DNA of 64,000 bases from Hirundichthys speculiger (GCA_018398805.1 JAGFBZ010000906.1:310001-374000); one strand, 5' to 3'; positions 1 to 13,233 are shown, counted from the first letter of the stretch. Made by a program: numbers and translations. The notes: generated from the sequence alone by a model not told the origin.

Positions 1-3000
1 TATATTTTCAATGTGTTACGTTTAATTTTTCGTTCATGCTCGGAGGGAAAGGGCAAGGAGTGTTGAGCTTGCTGCAGCTGGTGAAACCCAGCAGCGACAT
101 GTTACTAAATGTAGGACCTTTAACTCATCTATTCAAATCAATTTTGATGCTTCTTTGGCTTGTTTTGACTATCCCGTCTTGCCCTGGTACAATGCATCTC
201 CTTTAATTCTGAGTATTGCTCCGCTATCAGCAGTTACTGAGCCCTACATGAACTCATGGGATTCGGTATAAATAGCATGCAGCCTTAGGGACCTGCTATA
301 TGTCAAGTCTACATATTTTAAGGCTTCCAGAAGCCCTTTGAAAGGCACCCCTACTAACTTATTAGCCTTTATATCTTCTGATCACCATCTCCTACTAAAA
401 TATGTTATTAAAAACACATGAAGTTGTTTTAATAATTGAAAAAAATCCTTAGTGTTTATCACATAGAGAACTACAGTGCCCACGTTAACTCTACACAGAT
501 GCACAATGGCATTGCAGGTTAATGATGCTATCTTGTGGTCAGTTATTGTTTAAAGATTTTTACAACTTTTATCAGCCAGTTGGACACATATTGATTTAAA
601 GCCAAATGGTTTTAGATGGAGTTTCCAGTCAAAAGGCATCAAGGAAACTAAAGCAAGTCTTAACAGGTCTCCTGGATAACTGAAATGGCTGTCATGTTCT
701 TGACATCTTTTCTATTATTCATTTGATGTCTTTGTCGAATTGAGTTAATGGAGCTGACGGTTGTAGCTTGTTGTGAGGGGGGACCACAACAAAATTGTAA
801 AATTGTTGTAACTAATGCTAGGCCTAACTGTTTACTCTCTCTCGACTGGTGTACGAGAATAAGCCAACGATAACTACAGCAATGGTTTGATATTATCATC
901 AGAGTGCTTCTGTTCCTCGTTGTATGCAGGCACAAACGAGTCATACTACCTGTTTTTAACAAGCGCCATGTCCACGCACAAGCATTGAATGAATATAAAT
1001 AATTCCTGCACAAGACTAAGTCAGTCCAGCGCTTTCATGCCGACTGCAACGTGTGCTGTACGTGTGGCTGGGTTCATCCCACTAGTCAGCACAGTTGTGG
1101 AGTACAGAGCAAAATAGGTGGAGTTTTCAAAACTTGTCAATTTGTTACTGGCAGTCGGGGAGTACGCGGTTTGTTTCTGACGTTTATGATGCTATCAAAG
1201 AAGATACATCTGCTCTGTGCGAAGAAGAAGAAGCAAGTGCCAGCACCACTTTTGTCAGAGAGAAGGAGGAGGGGTGCCCTGAACGTACCAGTCTTTGTTG
1301 CAGCTCACAGCAGAACTTTACTGCATTCTGAGTTAGCGGTCCTGTGAGGACAAGAGGGGCCGCCTCGAGATTATGCAATGCAGTTCTTGTTCAGTTACAG
1401 ATACAAATAAATGATCAGCTTTTCCTCCATCTCCTGTTCTGTGTCTGGATAGATAGCTTGTGTCTATACGTTTGAGTATTTGTCACATGTTGCATTGCGT
1501 GCCCAGCAGTGCATTGTTCTGCACCTGTGCTTTAGGTTTAAAATGATATTCCTTGGACTTGAATCTAACACTCACATAAGTCTTTTCGCTATCCAGCCTG
1601 AAACTGTCTTCAGTCAAAGTCCCTGCCAATCCTGGTTAGCTGCAACGTGAACAGATTGAATTATGACGGAAGGCAGAGCTCTGTACATCTAACAGTCTTT
1701 AAGCACTTAAAGGCAGATGTCAGACAGACACTGCAGACTTTCTCTCAGCCTCTTTCCGTCTGATCGTTTCCATTTTCATGAGTCCAGTAATGTCTCCATT
1801 TTTTGTCTTCAACACTTACCACTTCCTCAGGTTTGAATTGAGGTCAAACCATAGTTACTGTAGATCTTGTTGACTTGAGCTGTTTGTAGATATCTTAAAT
1901 TGCTATTACCCAAAATTCATTGCAATGTAAAACAGCAAATAAGAACAAAATGATTTGGACTCTTTGTTTTAAATATCACGTTTTTATTGCCAACGCCAAG
2001 TCTTTCATACCATACTAGTCTGATTCCATTTTAAAATGACAACATGAGTAACCTTGACGATCATTGCGAGACGGTCATCTTATTTCATGGATAGGGCTGC
2101 TGTGTTGTTCAGTGCAAAGTACAAGTAGAGCGCAATCCCCTGCAAATGAATAGTGATAATATGTTTGACTTTGCGTGTTATTTATGCCCCATTTCATAAT
2201 GTCAGGCAGCAAGTTCTCATTTCTTGGGGCAACGGGGATAAGCAGAGAGGCGGGAGGGAAGGATAAACCGAAAAAAAGGAAAAATTAAGTCATATAATTT
2301 CTGGCTTGAATTTTTGCAAATGACCTTTTAGATACTTAACATTGTTTTGCAGTACATGAACAGTGTGCTGGTCGCACGCAGTCAACGCGTCTTTTTGTCT
2401 GTTGCAAAGCAGCCTGGGTCCTGGATCGCTAGATAGTTCACTGTAATGCGCTCACAGGTATGTAAGACAGGAAGCACACATTCTCAGCCTTTGAAAAAGT
2501 CTTAGACATTCAGGCAAGATTGCATTGTTGGTTGCACATTAACGAGATGCTACGCTCCTCTTTCAGGTTTAGTTGTTTATAGAAAAACAGCCCGAGCGCT
2601 CCTCCTGTTCACTCCCTGGCCTCCTTCCACTGAAGGTGTCTCATCTTTCCTTCCCCCCCTCGCATGTTTTCAATTGCGTGGTGTTAAAAGAAGGCACGTT
2701 TGTACCAGAGGACCATCAAAGAGGAGAGAAAAAGGAAGAGTTTTTTTTTTTTAAACTTTCCTTAAGGTTTTTTCTTCATTCTTTTTTCTGTGTCTCACTA
2801 ACTGTCTCCCCAGAGACCAGAGCTGTTAGAGCATCATTCACGTTGGACACAGGAACTCTGGAGACTGCCATTCTCCTCCTGCCTCTAGGGAAAACTTGCT
2901 CGGAACAGTTTTATTACACTGACCCAATAGAGGATCTTTCCTCTTCTTTTACTTTTGCTTTTATTTAGGGGGGGGGGGGGGTTAGATAGTCCTGTAAAAA

Positions 3001-3576
3001 GAAGAGATCAGAGGGCATGAAAAACAAAGATGGGGAATCTTTTTCATCTGTAAAGATGTCATCTCTGTGCAGAGAGTTCAAGGAGAAGCATCAGAGCCAG
3101 TTTCATGTTGTGGTCTTTGTTGTCTGTTTCATGCCTCACAACTAATTATGCTCCTCAGCAAAAACTTACCGTCTCCCTGCATCTTTAAACAGTAAGTACG
3201 ACTATTTTGTCCGTGCATTGATGTGAACTCCCCGCTGGGGCTTTTGCCACTTTTGTCCTAAACATATTTCTTTGTGTGCAAATGTCCTCTGTGCACCTTG
3301 GAGCTGTGCCGTAAGATGATTAACACTGGAGTTTTCCGAGCAGTTGCCCTTGCTCCGGAGCACTGTGCCTGCCCTTTGCACTGTCTATGGCTGCAGAGAC
3401 GGGACCGAACGCATTCATCAGCAGCGCTAATATTAAGCTGCGTCATGTTCATCATCCTTAGACATCACACCGTGAAAAAATAAAAAATGCCACAAATCCA
3501 ATTTGATGAACCAATAATAAGATTTATCATCATCTGAGGATAGATGTGGTTGAAGATTATTTACTGTCAATGTAAA
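1..3576. other. Non-coding, probably intronic DNA
   Basis: No gene recognised. The short ORFs (up to 131 codons, e.g. 2573-2968) match no family I know and run through homopolymers. Visible simple sequence is a T run near 2742-2752 and a G run near 2969-2981. No transposon ends were seen. Confidence 0.6.
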
Positions 3577-3940
3577 TACAGTCATGGAAAAAATTATTAG
3601 ACCACCCTTGTTTTCTTCAGTTTCTTGTTCATTTTAATGCCTGGTACAACTAAAGGTACATTTGTTTGGACAAACATAACGATAACCACAAAGATTGCTC
3701 AGAAGAGTTTTATTTAAGAGCTGATATCTTACCATTTTCCATGGTTTTCGTGATTGTAACCTAAATCACTTAAGTTTTTACATCAATAGCTATGGCGTTG
3801 TACTGCCAAAAACACTGCTTTTATGCATTCAGTGTTTTCTTCTGTTTTTGTCACATGATGACGTTTAGTGGTACCAGGTATTAAAATGAACAAGAAAGTG
3901 AAGAAAAAATGGTGGTCTAATAATTTTTTCCATGACTGTA
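3577..3940. mobile_element. Tc1/mariner-type MITE, copy 1
   Basis: The 364-bp element is bounded by TA dinucleotides (3577-3578, 3939-3940), the Tc1/mariner target duplication. The ends are inverted repeats beginning CAGTCATGGAAAAAATTATT. The inverted similarity continues imperfectly for about 80 bp. The interior has no transposase. Its orientation is opposite to the three other copies in this window: the arm with CCCTTGTTTTCTTC comes first here and last in the others. Confidence 0.88.
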
Positions 3941-5660
3941 TATGCAAATACTTACCTATTGGATATGTTTTTATTAAACTCTTCACATGTATCCACTCAT
4001 CTTCAGGAGAGTGGATACATTATTAGAGTCTCGTGGTGGTGAAAATTCTTCTGCCGTGGTCCGTCCGTGCTCTACAGCGGTTCTTGACAATATTATGAAA
4101 TGATTCATGGTCTGAAAGATGGACAGCTAAAGCGAGACATGCTGATAGGTACAAACCCAGGTGTGTTTAAATGCTTCCAGTCTGTCATCCTGTGAATGAA
4201 AGCTCTCAATAAATAAGCAGGTCAGGGCGGCTACCATGACAGCTCTCTGAGGTAAAGACGGGGAGCGGCATGTAGGAACGTCCTTCTCTTTCTATCCATC
4301 TTTGCCACTTCGTCAGTGTTTAATCCCTCTATCCCATCTGGAAAGAGCTGAGATTGCATGGCTCCTTCATTTTTATAACTTAACTCCCAATGAAACTTGT
4401 CCCCAGTGACTCTTGGCTCCTCACAGGCTTTGATTAAAGCCATTCTGCCTTGGGACAGCAGGCGTGTAGAAGGTGACGGCTCATTCGAGGCAGGCGCATA
4501 ATGCCACGAGGACTGTGGGCTGCATGGAGCCCTCAGTGAAGTTTGCATTAATCGCCCTGATGGCAGAGAACATTGACACCCCCTGCAATTTGTCTTTTGT
4601 GAGTGGCCTTGAGGGACTTCTTACCCGCCCTCGATGGCATGCTGACTTAAAGCTCGAAGCTCGTCAAAGAGCTCTAAAGTGAAATTTTAATGAGCTACAG
4701 TATGCATTACCCCCCAGTGTGATTTTTCCATTTGACTTTTAAAAGTGGATGCCTGCGGATGCTGTCACTGAAATTATCAGCAGCAGAGAAACCTCATGAG
4801 TTCAAGACAGTTTGTGACCTCTGCGTAATGGCAAGACTGTGGCAGAATTCTCTTGTTTTCCTTTATCCTTTTGCACAACTCTCCCCTAATATCCCAGCAG
4901 GGTGAAGATGATAGACAGACACATCCTTCCTTTCCTCTGTCCAACCTCTCTGCCATCCTCTCAAGCTATATATTGGCAATGTGACCTGCTCTCGTCAAGA
5001 CCTCCCTGTCCAAACTCCAGGCCAGATGTGGCAAAGCTTTAAGAGAAGAAAAATGAAGAGCTGCTATTCACTAGTAGAGGTCACTACAGCATAGGTTCTG
5101 TCACACATAAACAGCACACAAGGGCACATTGCATTCATGCACAAAAATACAAAAACATAAACCTTATGTCCAAGTATGACGATGCAGCAGAGATGTTCAC
5201 AAGTCCAAGTCAAGTGTGATCTAGGATCTCCTGCATGTCATCCAGTCCACTTCCAATATTGTTTTGTTATATCTAAAGAGTTCAAAGCATGCACAGCTAC
5301 ATTTTCTGATCTAATTAATACCAATATCACCTCTGAACTTAGTGTAACTGTTACCTAATGAGCCCATAACATTACATGGTAACCTGCCTCCAGCCCTTGT
5401 TAATGTCTGGTCTTTGTCTCAGTTATCATCAACAAGCAGCAGATGATAGCAGCAGAAAGGGGATAATTGAATTACCCGACCGTTTCTACTGAGTGCATTT
5501 TGTGAGCCAGTGTTTCAAAGCAAACGTTCACCCATCTTTTCAAAACATTTCAGCCAACGCCAGTCCAATCAAATGAAACCCTCCCTGTGCTGCAAAGCAA
5601 CAGTGTTCAGGTGCTAATATTAATTTTTCAAATTATCACGTGACTGACCTCGCAGGATGG
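3941..5660. other. Non-coding DNA, no repeat family recognised
   Basis: No coding region or RNA gene seen. The 4200-4700 part is moderately GC-rich unique sequence with short ORFs on both strands (105 and 69 codons) that shadow each other and resemble no family. Confidence 0.55.
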
Positions 5661-5667
5661 GTTTAAA

Positions 5668-6190
5668 TAGGGGCGCACGACAACTATCTGGCCGATAACT
5701 ATCAGGCCGATAACAGGGAATTATGACGTCATCCCAATAAGTCCAATATCACGACGAATAGCTCCGATAACATTTATATTTTTATCAACACGGCGGTGCC
5801 TCGCTCCCTCTGAGCCTTGAATGGCTGGCAGTGAATGAGTTGAGTAACTTTATTGATCCCGAAGGAAATTACGGTTATGTTCAAGTTACTTCGGGATAAT
5901 CAGAAAAACGATTACTCAATAAGGAAAATCAAGAATACCCCCTCATGCCAGAAAACAACTTGTTAACTCAGTCATAATTTTGGTAGTTGCTGACTTGTAT
6001 TGATATTTACAGTATTCTCCCACATATTACACATAAAAAAAGAAAAAAATAGAAAAGGCTGAAAGAACACCTTGCAAACGAGGGAACGTGGGAATTTACG
6101 TTACACCTTGAATGCAGCATGCAGCACAGCGTGCTGTTCACAACAAACATGGCGGCAATTGCATGGGACTTAGAAGAAGAACAAAGAAGA
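5668..6190. mobile_element. Degraded DNA-transposon-like sequence, right end not located
   Basis: The sequence from TAGGGGCGCACGAC (5668) looks like the terminal repeat of a fish hAT-type element. It is followed by a near-exact 15-bp duplication (AACTATCTGGCCGAT, then the same with one change). A LINE-tail-like segment interrupts it at about 5844-5875. I could not find the matching right terminus, so class and extent are uncertain. Confidence 0.35.
5840..5885. mobile_element. LINE 3'-tail fragment
   Basis: Contains ACTTTATTGATCCCGAAGG followed by AAATT. The same conserved string, with one change, is at the 3' end of the LINE at 48722-49862. Only the tail remains, so this is a severely 5'-truncated insertion or a SINE sharing that tail. 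Confidence 0.55.
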
Positions 6191-6557
6191 TAGTTTGGTG
6201 GTTATTTGTGATGAATCCTCCGAGCAAATTCTACGAGTTTTAATACATAACAATCGCTTCCATGCCAACGTGAGCTAATGCTAACGTGCGTAAGCCTGCA
6301 GCAAGTGGTTACATCTGATGACAGGGAGGGCGATGACTTTCTGACAGACAGGAAATCAAGGTGGGAAAGTGAAACGGTGAATATAGTGCATGAGTTTGAA
6401 GTCTTTAATGGATAAGTCCAAGTCAAGTTTGAAGTCATGGGCGTGTCATGGGTGTATGCTGGTATCCATCCATCCATTATCTATACGTCCTTAATACATC
6501 CTTAACTGTTTAAAGTTTAAATTTAAGAACTCAAAGTTTATTTTTGTAGCTGTTTTG

Positions 6558-6561
<4 letters not shown>

Positions 6562-6615
<54 letters not shown>
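6562..6615. repeat. (TA)n microsatellite
   Basis: About 27 uninterrupted TA units. Apparent Tyr/Ile-rich ORFs crossing it on the + strand are artefacts of the repeat. Confidence 0.97.
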
Positions 6616-6616
<1 letters not shown>

Positions 6617-9180
6617 TCCTGTCACAGTTTGCTGTTCCAAGCTGTTCTATACACACACACAAAAAGAGCAATATCGAGGGTGCTTGGGATCAAAGAATCT
6701 GGCATACCATTCAGAATTTGGTCCTGTGGTCCAGTGCCTCAGTACACAGACCGAGGCAGGCATGGAGACAGGGAGAGAGATGAGTCTCACTTTGTTAACA
6801 GTCCCTGGCTACAGCACAGCCCCTGTCGCATGCTTTCGGAGGGTGATTTTTCAGCCTCCAGGTGTTTACCTGCAGGATACGCATCCCTCCTGAGAAACAC
6901 ATCACTGTCATGCAGTGGCTGTGGGCAGGCACATCGCTCAGTGCTGAGTGAGCGAGCGAGCGAGACAACGAGGGTGGGGCCGGCGGTGGCAAACAAACAG
7001 AGAATCGAGGGCAACGCTGCTTTGTGTGCAGCTCTGCTGGAGCTCAGACTCATTAGGTATGAAGCCATCTCGGAGCAGGCATCTGTATCCTGTGAGAGAT
7101 CCCACCAGAGACTGCACTGAGAGAGCCATCAGATCTTCTATAGCGGGCCCCTTTGAACACAAACTAGCACCCCCCCCCCACCCCCACCACCACCCCACCC
7201 TTCCCTCATTCCAGCTCCCATCTAAACACAGAGACGGGATGGAAATTTAATGAGAATTCGGCGCTGCTTAAGCCCGCTGCAGCTTCTGCGTGGAGCAGAG
7301 ATAGGAATGTTTTGTTCACTTATTTTACCCTCCGTGTGCAGGCTGTGGGGTGAAAGTTGCAAATGGAACGGGGAATAATAGATGAGTATCTGCTTGCATC
7401 TGATGAAAGGTCTAAGTGATACAAATGTGTCCCATTTCAGTGATCCATCCAGCCCCGTGTCATCGCCATGATTTGTGGGAAAGGTCGTGCAAGAAATGAC
7501 TTTGGCTGAGGAGGCGAATCCCCTGTTTATATTTGTTGTGCTTGGTGTGGCGGCCCACAGAGCGATGGGCTGGCTGAGATGGGCTTTTTGGTGCAGGTGG
7601 TGTTTTTGGAGGATAGGGCTGATGTATCATTTGCCAAGGTCGTACTCAATTAGGCTATTTGTTGAGCATAGCTGCATGAGGTTGGTTTAATCAACCGAAG
7701 AATGGCAACAACAATGACAAAAGAGGAAATAAATTAGGCATGGCCAGACTACACTCTCAGGCACGCAGCGGCACGCGGGAGAAATGCTCCATTTAGTTGA
7801 CCGTCTTCCTCCCTCGACACACTGCTGTCCTCGCGCTGACGCGCACCCACGTTTGCGCCGCGCACCTATTGGTCACTTTATCCGCGACTTCTTAACACAA
7901 TCTTTCTGAATGATGACACGACACAGAAGGTCAATTATGCAAAGTGGACACGCTCGGCAAGCTGCAAAAATAGTGGAGAAAAGTGGGCGCGACTGTAATT
8001 GCAATTTGTGGCATACATCAAGCAAAGTGGCATCGCCGTGACAAAGAAACAACATTTGTTTACCCCTGATTAAGCCAAGACCTTAAGGGGTGCTGAAGCA
8101 CCTGTGTAATTGGGTACAGCCCTGGAGGAGACGAGTCAGACTGTGTTAATAGTGGAGCAATCAGCGGCCATTCAGGTTAATGGGCTTTCAGTGGTCGGCC
8201 CTGGCTAATGTGTGTTTTGGAGGGTCAGCCCACAGCTCGGCAGCCAACACCCGGACACACTCACCCTCGTCACACGCTACCGATGCAGCCTTTGGTTTTC
8301 CCACCGTACCCCCAGGCTCTTCGGCTGCTTATGGCGGTAAATATTTGATTAAATAAATGAAGGCTGATTAGCTCTCGGAGGCCTGGCGATGAAAGCTATT
8401 GTGTTCAGATGACTTGGGTTTCAGTTCCACACAGAGGGGCCGTCGCTGTCGTCTCTTCTCGCTCTAAACTAAGTTATAGGAGGCGAGCGGATGCATGGGC
8501 AGGCGACGCCAGATGATTCATTTGATTTCACAAAAACTTCCTGGACAACATGACGGCTGGGCTACGGAGATTTTAGGTGCACGGCTTTGATCCCATCACT
8601 GCGTATTTTCACTCTTACCTATACCTTTTTTTTTTCCAGCCGCTTTCCCGTTTCTCTCTTCTTCACTCCCTTTCTATGAGACCTCTTAAGCTGTGACATT
8701 TCCGTTTCCCTGGAGACAGAGCATGCCAGGCTGTTGCTATAGCAACTCTCTGCTCTTTAATGCCCGCACAGCATCAGTCCACCCCCTCCGCTACCCCATA
8801 TCAAGGATGGGGGGGGCAAAATAAAGGGGCTGGGGATAGGGGTGCAGTCCAGAGAGAAAGGACACCTGCTGACTTCCCGCTAATTGACTATTTCTCTTTC
8901 TCACTACTTCCTTCTTTATGCTTTAACTTTTTACCCCCTCTGTGGACTGACCTTCTTTCTCCACCTCCGTATTGCTCCCCCTTCACTGCTTCCCGCTCTC
9001 ACTCACTGTTGCTCTCTTTCTTTAACTCCTTCTACGTTGTCATCCCGTTTCCATGCCACACTGGATTTACCGTATCTATTATCTGTTGCTCGTCGTACTG
9101 GTGACCCAACAATTCAAGCCTTTTGCCTGTAGATAGTCGGTCCAACTAGGGACATCGCTGTCCCTCCCTTAAACATCTTG
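6616..9180. other. Non-coding DNA with CNE-like stretches
   Basis: No exon recognised. The 6780-7460 and 8050-8480 parts are repeat-free, of mixed composition, and carry ATTA/TAAT cores. They look like candidate conserved non-coding sequence. A C-rich tract is at 7170-7200 and a T run near 8628. Overlapping ORFs on both strands around 6787-7250 match no family. Confidence 0.5.
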
Positions 9181-9194
9181 ACGTGCAGTTCATC

Positions 9195-9275
9195 TTCATA
9201 ATAATAATAGCAATACATTTTATTTATAAGCGCCTTTCAAAGCTCTCAAGGACACTTCACAGGAATAAAACGATA
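9195..9275. repeat. Fish retroposon 3'-tail-like fragment
   Basis: The stretch containing TACATTTTATTTATAAGCGC, then CTTTCAAAGC, resembles the widespread fish retroposon end of the form 'tttatttata-gcgcctttca-a-cactttaca'. It is short and has no coding sequence. Confidence 0.45.
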
Positions 9276-10989
9276 AAACAACAGATGAAGTTCATCTTCA
9301 GAGCTCAGTTGTGGTTTGGGTCAGTGTACATTACAAAAGAGGCAGGGGTGCTAGTTGATTGTACCCAACATGGGTTAGTTGGTTACTGGTGAACGGTTCT
9401 CTCTTTTCCAAGAGACTCTCATAGATTAGGAATCAAACATGTGAATTTCAGTCATCTCTGCCTCGATCCACTCAGACCCTTGAGGCTGCTTTTCTTTCGC
9501 TCAACTACAGTTGGTAAACCGCACCGATGGTATTTTTCATCTTCTTCTGTTCAGTTCTGGCTAAATGCATCTCCCGACAGAGCTCGACAGTATGTAATGT
9601 TTTGCTTGTTCCACACTTTATATTGTGAAATAAAATAGGAGCTAAGGTTGGAATTAATAATAAAGGTTCTTATTAATAATGAGATTAAATGCCCTTGTGT
9701 CTCTGTAGAGAATATATTATAGTATTAAAAAGAAAAGCACATTTTTTTTCGTTGAGGCTGAATTTGAATTCAGACGCACATTTCAGGGCCAAGTCTGTTT
9801 TTAATTCTGGACTAGGGTGCCTTCCTTTGTTGGCACTCGTCACAGGGACGGCTGACAGGTGGACAGACCGGCCTGTCACCATATCGGCTGGTGACGTTTG
9901 AGTGATACGAAAATGAATTTGCGTGCATGACGCCAGGTCTCAGTTATTCTTATTCAATTAAGTCCATGAACAAACTGTCTGTGTGTTTTCCTGGAGATAA
10001 AGTCATAGCTGTTGACTTGTGACCAACGGGAGTGATGATTATGAAACCTTTTTCCTGCCACACTATGAATGTTGAGCAGTTGGTTTGCTTTGTCTATTTG
10101 CCAGGAAGGCGACAGACAAATGGATGATTATATCACCAAAATAGGGACTAAGGGGATAAAACAATAATAGCACAACGGAAAGGTTTAAAAGCCAACCAAT
10201 ACTGAAAAAATCCCACACTGGTTATAAGACATTGTCTGTGATAGTATTTGTAAAATATGTGTTTTTTTCAGTTTTTAGATATCACATTTTTTGCTGAAGG
10301 TACAAGCGTCTGAATGCGATGTAAAGGCACTGACTCTTTCACATCCATAATGTTAAGTTTCCAACTCAAAACACGGACATGAAAAGGCTCAGTGATCTTT
10401 TTTTGAGCTTGCTTCTGCTCAGTCTCAGTCCACCTGGCCCATTTAGCTCCATCACCTGGAGCTCACAATTACACTATTGATCCATTGACTAGCTGGGCTT
10501 CATCCGTCCAACCCATCCACCTTTGAGCACTTCAATTATCAAAGCCATCACCGCCACACTGCTGTGAGTGGCAGCTTGTCCAACACTGTAATCTGTCAGG
10601 GAATGAGATACTGACCGCGACGTCATAGTGCCAAATACTCCCCCATAAGTCACCTTGATTATGAAGGGCCGTCAGGGGCTGACAGGATTGTGAAAAGGCC
10701 CAACTAGCCTCAGAGATCAGTGCGGCTCCACTCAGCTTAAGTGCACAATCGACGCGGCCCATCCCAAACCCAAGGGGTGGAGATTTTATTGTCAGCTGTC
10801 AAACTGCAAAAGTTGCCATCATGATGTGCTGTTCTTACTACTCTAGATTTTTGCTTTAGTTGGACTTTGCTTCTCTTTGTCCCCTAACTGGTCTCACATT
10901 GCTTCTCACCTGAAGGACAGATTCAAATCTATTTAAGTTAATTAATTAAAAAAAAACCAAAGTGTAATTCTTTGGGACATGGAGTTACT

Positions 10990-11009
10990 GATTTCTTAAT
11001 TAAGAAATC
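10990..11009. repeat. 20-bp perfect palindrome
   Basis: GATTTCTTAATTAAGAAATC is its own reverse complement, with a TTAATTAA core. It is AT-rich and may be a chance structure or a dyad binding site. Confidence 0.8.
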
Positions 11010-11569
11010 CACCAATTGTAATCAATTATTAGTGTGGGTCTGAAGCTTTGCATACGTAATTTGACATTTTGTAGGTTTTAAGTAGCATTTTTCTTATAGT
11101 TGTGCTTTTATACGCTGTATTTCAGTTAGGGATCAGTTTTTCTTTTTTCTTATTCATTTTAGCAGTAACAGTAGGTGTACGTGCGATTCATCGAAAAACT
11201 GCATTCAAAAAAATCGGCCTTGTAAATTGTAAGGGGATTGAAATGCATGCTTTAATTCACCTTAGCAAGTGAGCATTGGCGGTTTTACTCCCAGCGGAAA
11301 ATATTTTTTACCCAGACCCAGGGTGCTGTGGATGCTCCACACACAAACTCCCTGCGGGGATATCATGGACTAAAGAAAGTTTACTTTGCAGGTAATGTTT
11401 ACTGTATCATGGTTATAGCATTTTCATCATTTTCATGTGACAATGGATAAATCTTCCTTCCAGGCTTCTCTTAGTGGGAGAGCTTAGCCCCCCTAAACAT
11501 GTTATCGCTACAGAGAAATATGAACCAGGATGGGTTTGGCTTTAAAAATGTCTAAAGGCTCTTTTTTTT

Positions 11570-11601
11570 TAGTTGTGGATTTTGTAAAAAATCCACAACT
11601 A
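11570..11601. repeat. Short hairpin (14-bp arms, 4-nt loop)
   Basis: The left arm TAGTTGTGGATTTT (11570-11583) is followed by GTAA and the exact complementary arm AAAATCCACAACTA (11588-11601). It could be a remnant of a small inverted-repeat element. A T run precedes it. Confidence 0.75.
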
Positions 11602-11981
11602 GTTCAGTGATGCTCAGGCCTGTAATAATTCCAAATATAAATCAGTAAAATACTCACAAGATTTTGTGCAAATGCTGTAACTGATAGCTAACATGAGGGG
11701 ATGTCGTCCAGTGCAAGTTACCACACCCCCGATGGATGGCATCCACACTGATGATAACAACGAGATAAAACCGAACAAAAACCAAAGAGCGTAACAATCT
11801 GAAGGTGCACATGGCAGTCTGTTTTTAATCAGCACTTATTTTGAGGTCATAAGTCCTTTACTTGGTACACTTACTGTTACATCCGTTCAGTGTGGTTTAG
11901 TTTCACTGAAGCAAAGCAAAACAAGATCAAATCGATCTGAAACAACAGAAGAATTTTTAAGCTATATATATATATATATTT

Positions 11982-13155
11982 TAGGGATGGGCAACGATTA
12001 AAATTTTTAATCACGATTAATCGCATTATTTCCCTGATTAATCACGATTAATTGGATTGTATACGCAAAATCAAATAATGAATTTAAAAGTAGTTTAAAT
12101 GTCACTTTTATTGAAATGTTCTGCTGCCAAATGAACTAAAGTGTTATAACATTTGTTGTTTAAACACTTAATATCAGCACTTGTCAGTAACACATATTTA
12201 ATGTAAATCTCATCTTAAAAAATGTCAAATAAAATAAAGCTTATTGCCACTGCCAGGGCATTAATGTCATCCTGTTTTTTTATGAAAAATAAAAAAAAGT
12301 CTACCAAAAAAATCCTAACAATCTAGAGGCCACAATACGAACATTAAAACAGGTAATTTCTGAGGTAACAGCAGAAACTTTTAACGAGGAGTTCAACTTG
12401 GCAGCTGTTACAAATAACCTTGTTTCTGTTGAATCCTCCGTCTGGGAGAACTTTAAAATGAAAATGCCCATGTTAAAGTTCAGTAACTTTTTCAATCCAT
12501 AATTATCTGTGAGTCATTTGTTTTTTTGTTTTTTTTTTCATTTTTAATTGTCAATCAAAAATTAAAAAAATTAAAAAGTGACTTTTTATTTTTTTCCATT
12601 TTTTAATTTAACACAAGAAAAACCCCAAAGAAATGGCTGTTTTTTTTATATTTCAATTTTAGCAAACAGGCCACGGGACTGAATTTGTTTTTAATATTTT
12701 ATTGTCTAGTTTACGTGACCCAGAAATGGCTTTGTATTATAATCAAGGAATAGACTTTCTGCTGTCGTTACACATCTGTGCCACTAGATGGAGCCGCACT
12801 GAAGTAACCAGCTAGAGAACAGCACAACAGTGAACACATGGAGTAGATCTGATGTAACATGGAGGAATGACGCGATCATCTTGAACAAAGGGGTTTGAAA
12901 AATGTTTTTTTTTTCAGACGAATTGTTAATATTGCTACCTGAACTGTAAAGTACACTGATTTTTACCGTTTTCCATGTCTGTTTCAGCTTTGCCGCATGT
13001 TTACCAGCCAATTATCTTTCGGTTCCGCAGCAGCCAGTAACAGACTTTTCAAAACAAAAGCATGTGAGCAACATGCGTTAACGCGCGATAAAATAAATGT
13101 AGGCATTAATAAATTAATGCATTAACACGATAATAACGCGCTAACTTACCCAGCC

Positions 13156-13158
<3 letters not shown>
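11982..13158. mobile_element. AT-rich terminal-inverted-repeat element, putative hAT, about 1.2 kb
   Basis: The left end reads TAGGGATGGGCAACGATTA and the right end is the inverse of TAGGGCTGGGTAAGTTAGC, so the outer 13 bases match at 11. The subterminal regions carry repeated ATTAATC/GATTAAT (left) and AACGCG/CGCGTTA-type (right) short inverted motifs. The candidate 8-bp flanks are ATATATTT and ATATATAT, a weak duplication because both lie in TA-rich DNA. No intact transposase. Short ORFs (12301-12495, 12784-13011) are unrecognised. Confidence 0.65.
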
Positions 13159-13210
<52 letters not shown>

Positions 13211-13233
13211 TATTTTTTTTTTTTTTTTTTTTT
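13159..13233. repeat. (AT)n microsatellite followed by poly-T
   Basis: About 24 AT units (13159-13206) directly abut the end of the preceding element. A T run follows at about 13214-13233. Confidence 0.95.

Larger units (their letters stand above)
9276..11963. other. Non-coding DNA with two inverted-repeat motifs
   Basis: No gene seen. It contains a 20-bp perfect palindrome (10990-11009) and a 14-bp-stem hairpin (11570-11601), listed separately. The 10400-10780 part is repeat-free, mixed-composition sequence. Confidence 0.55.

Noticed and set aside
2573..2968. 131-codon + strand ORF
   Set aside because: Passes through a T run and pyrimidine-rich sequence; no recognisable domain.
6555..6893. 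ORFs rich in Tyr-Ile repeats (also near 17028-17332 and 25491-25901)
   Set aside because: They are translations of TA/AC microsatellites joined to unrelated sequence.
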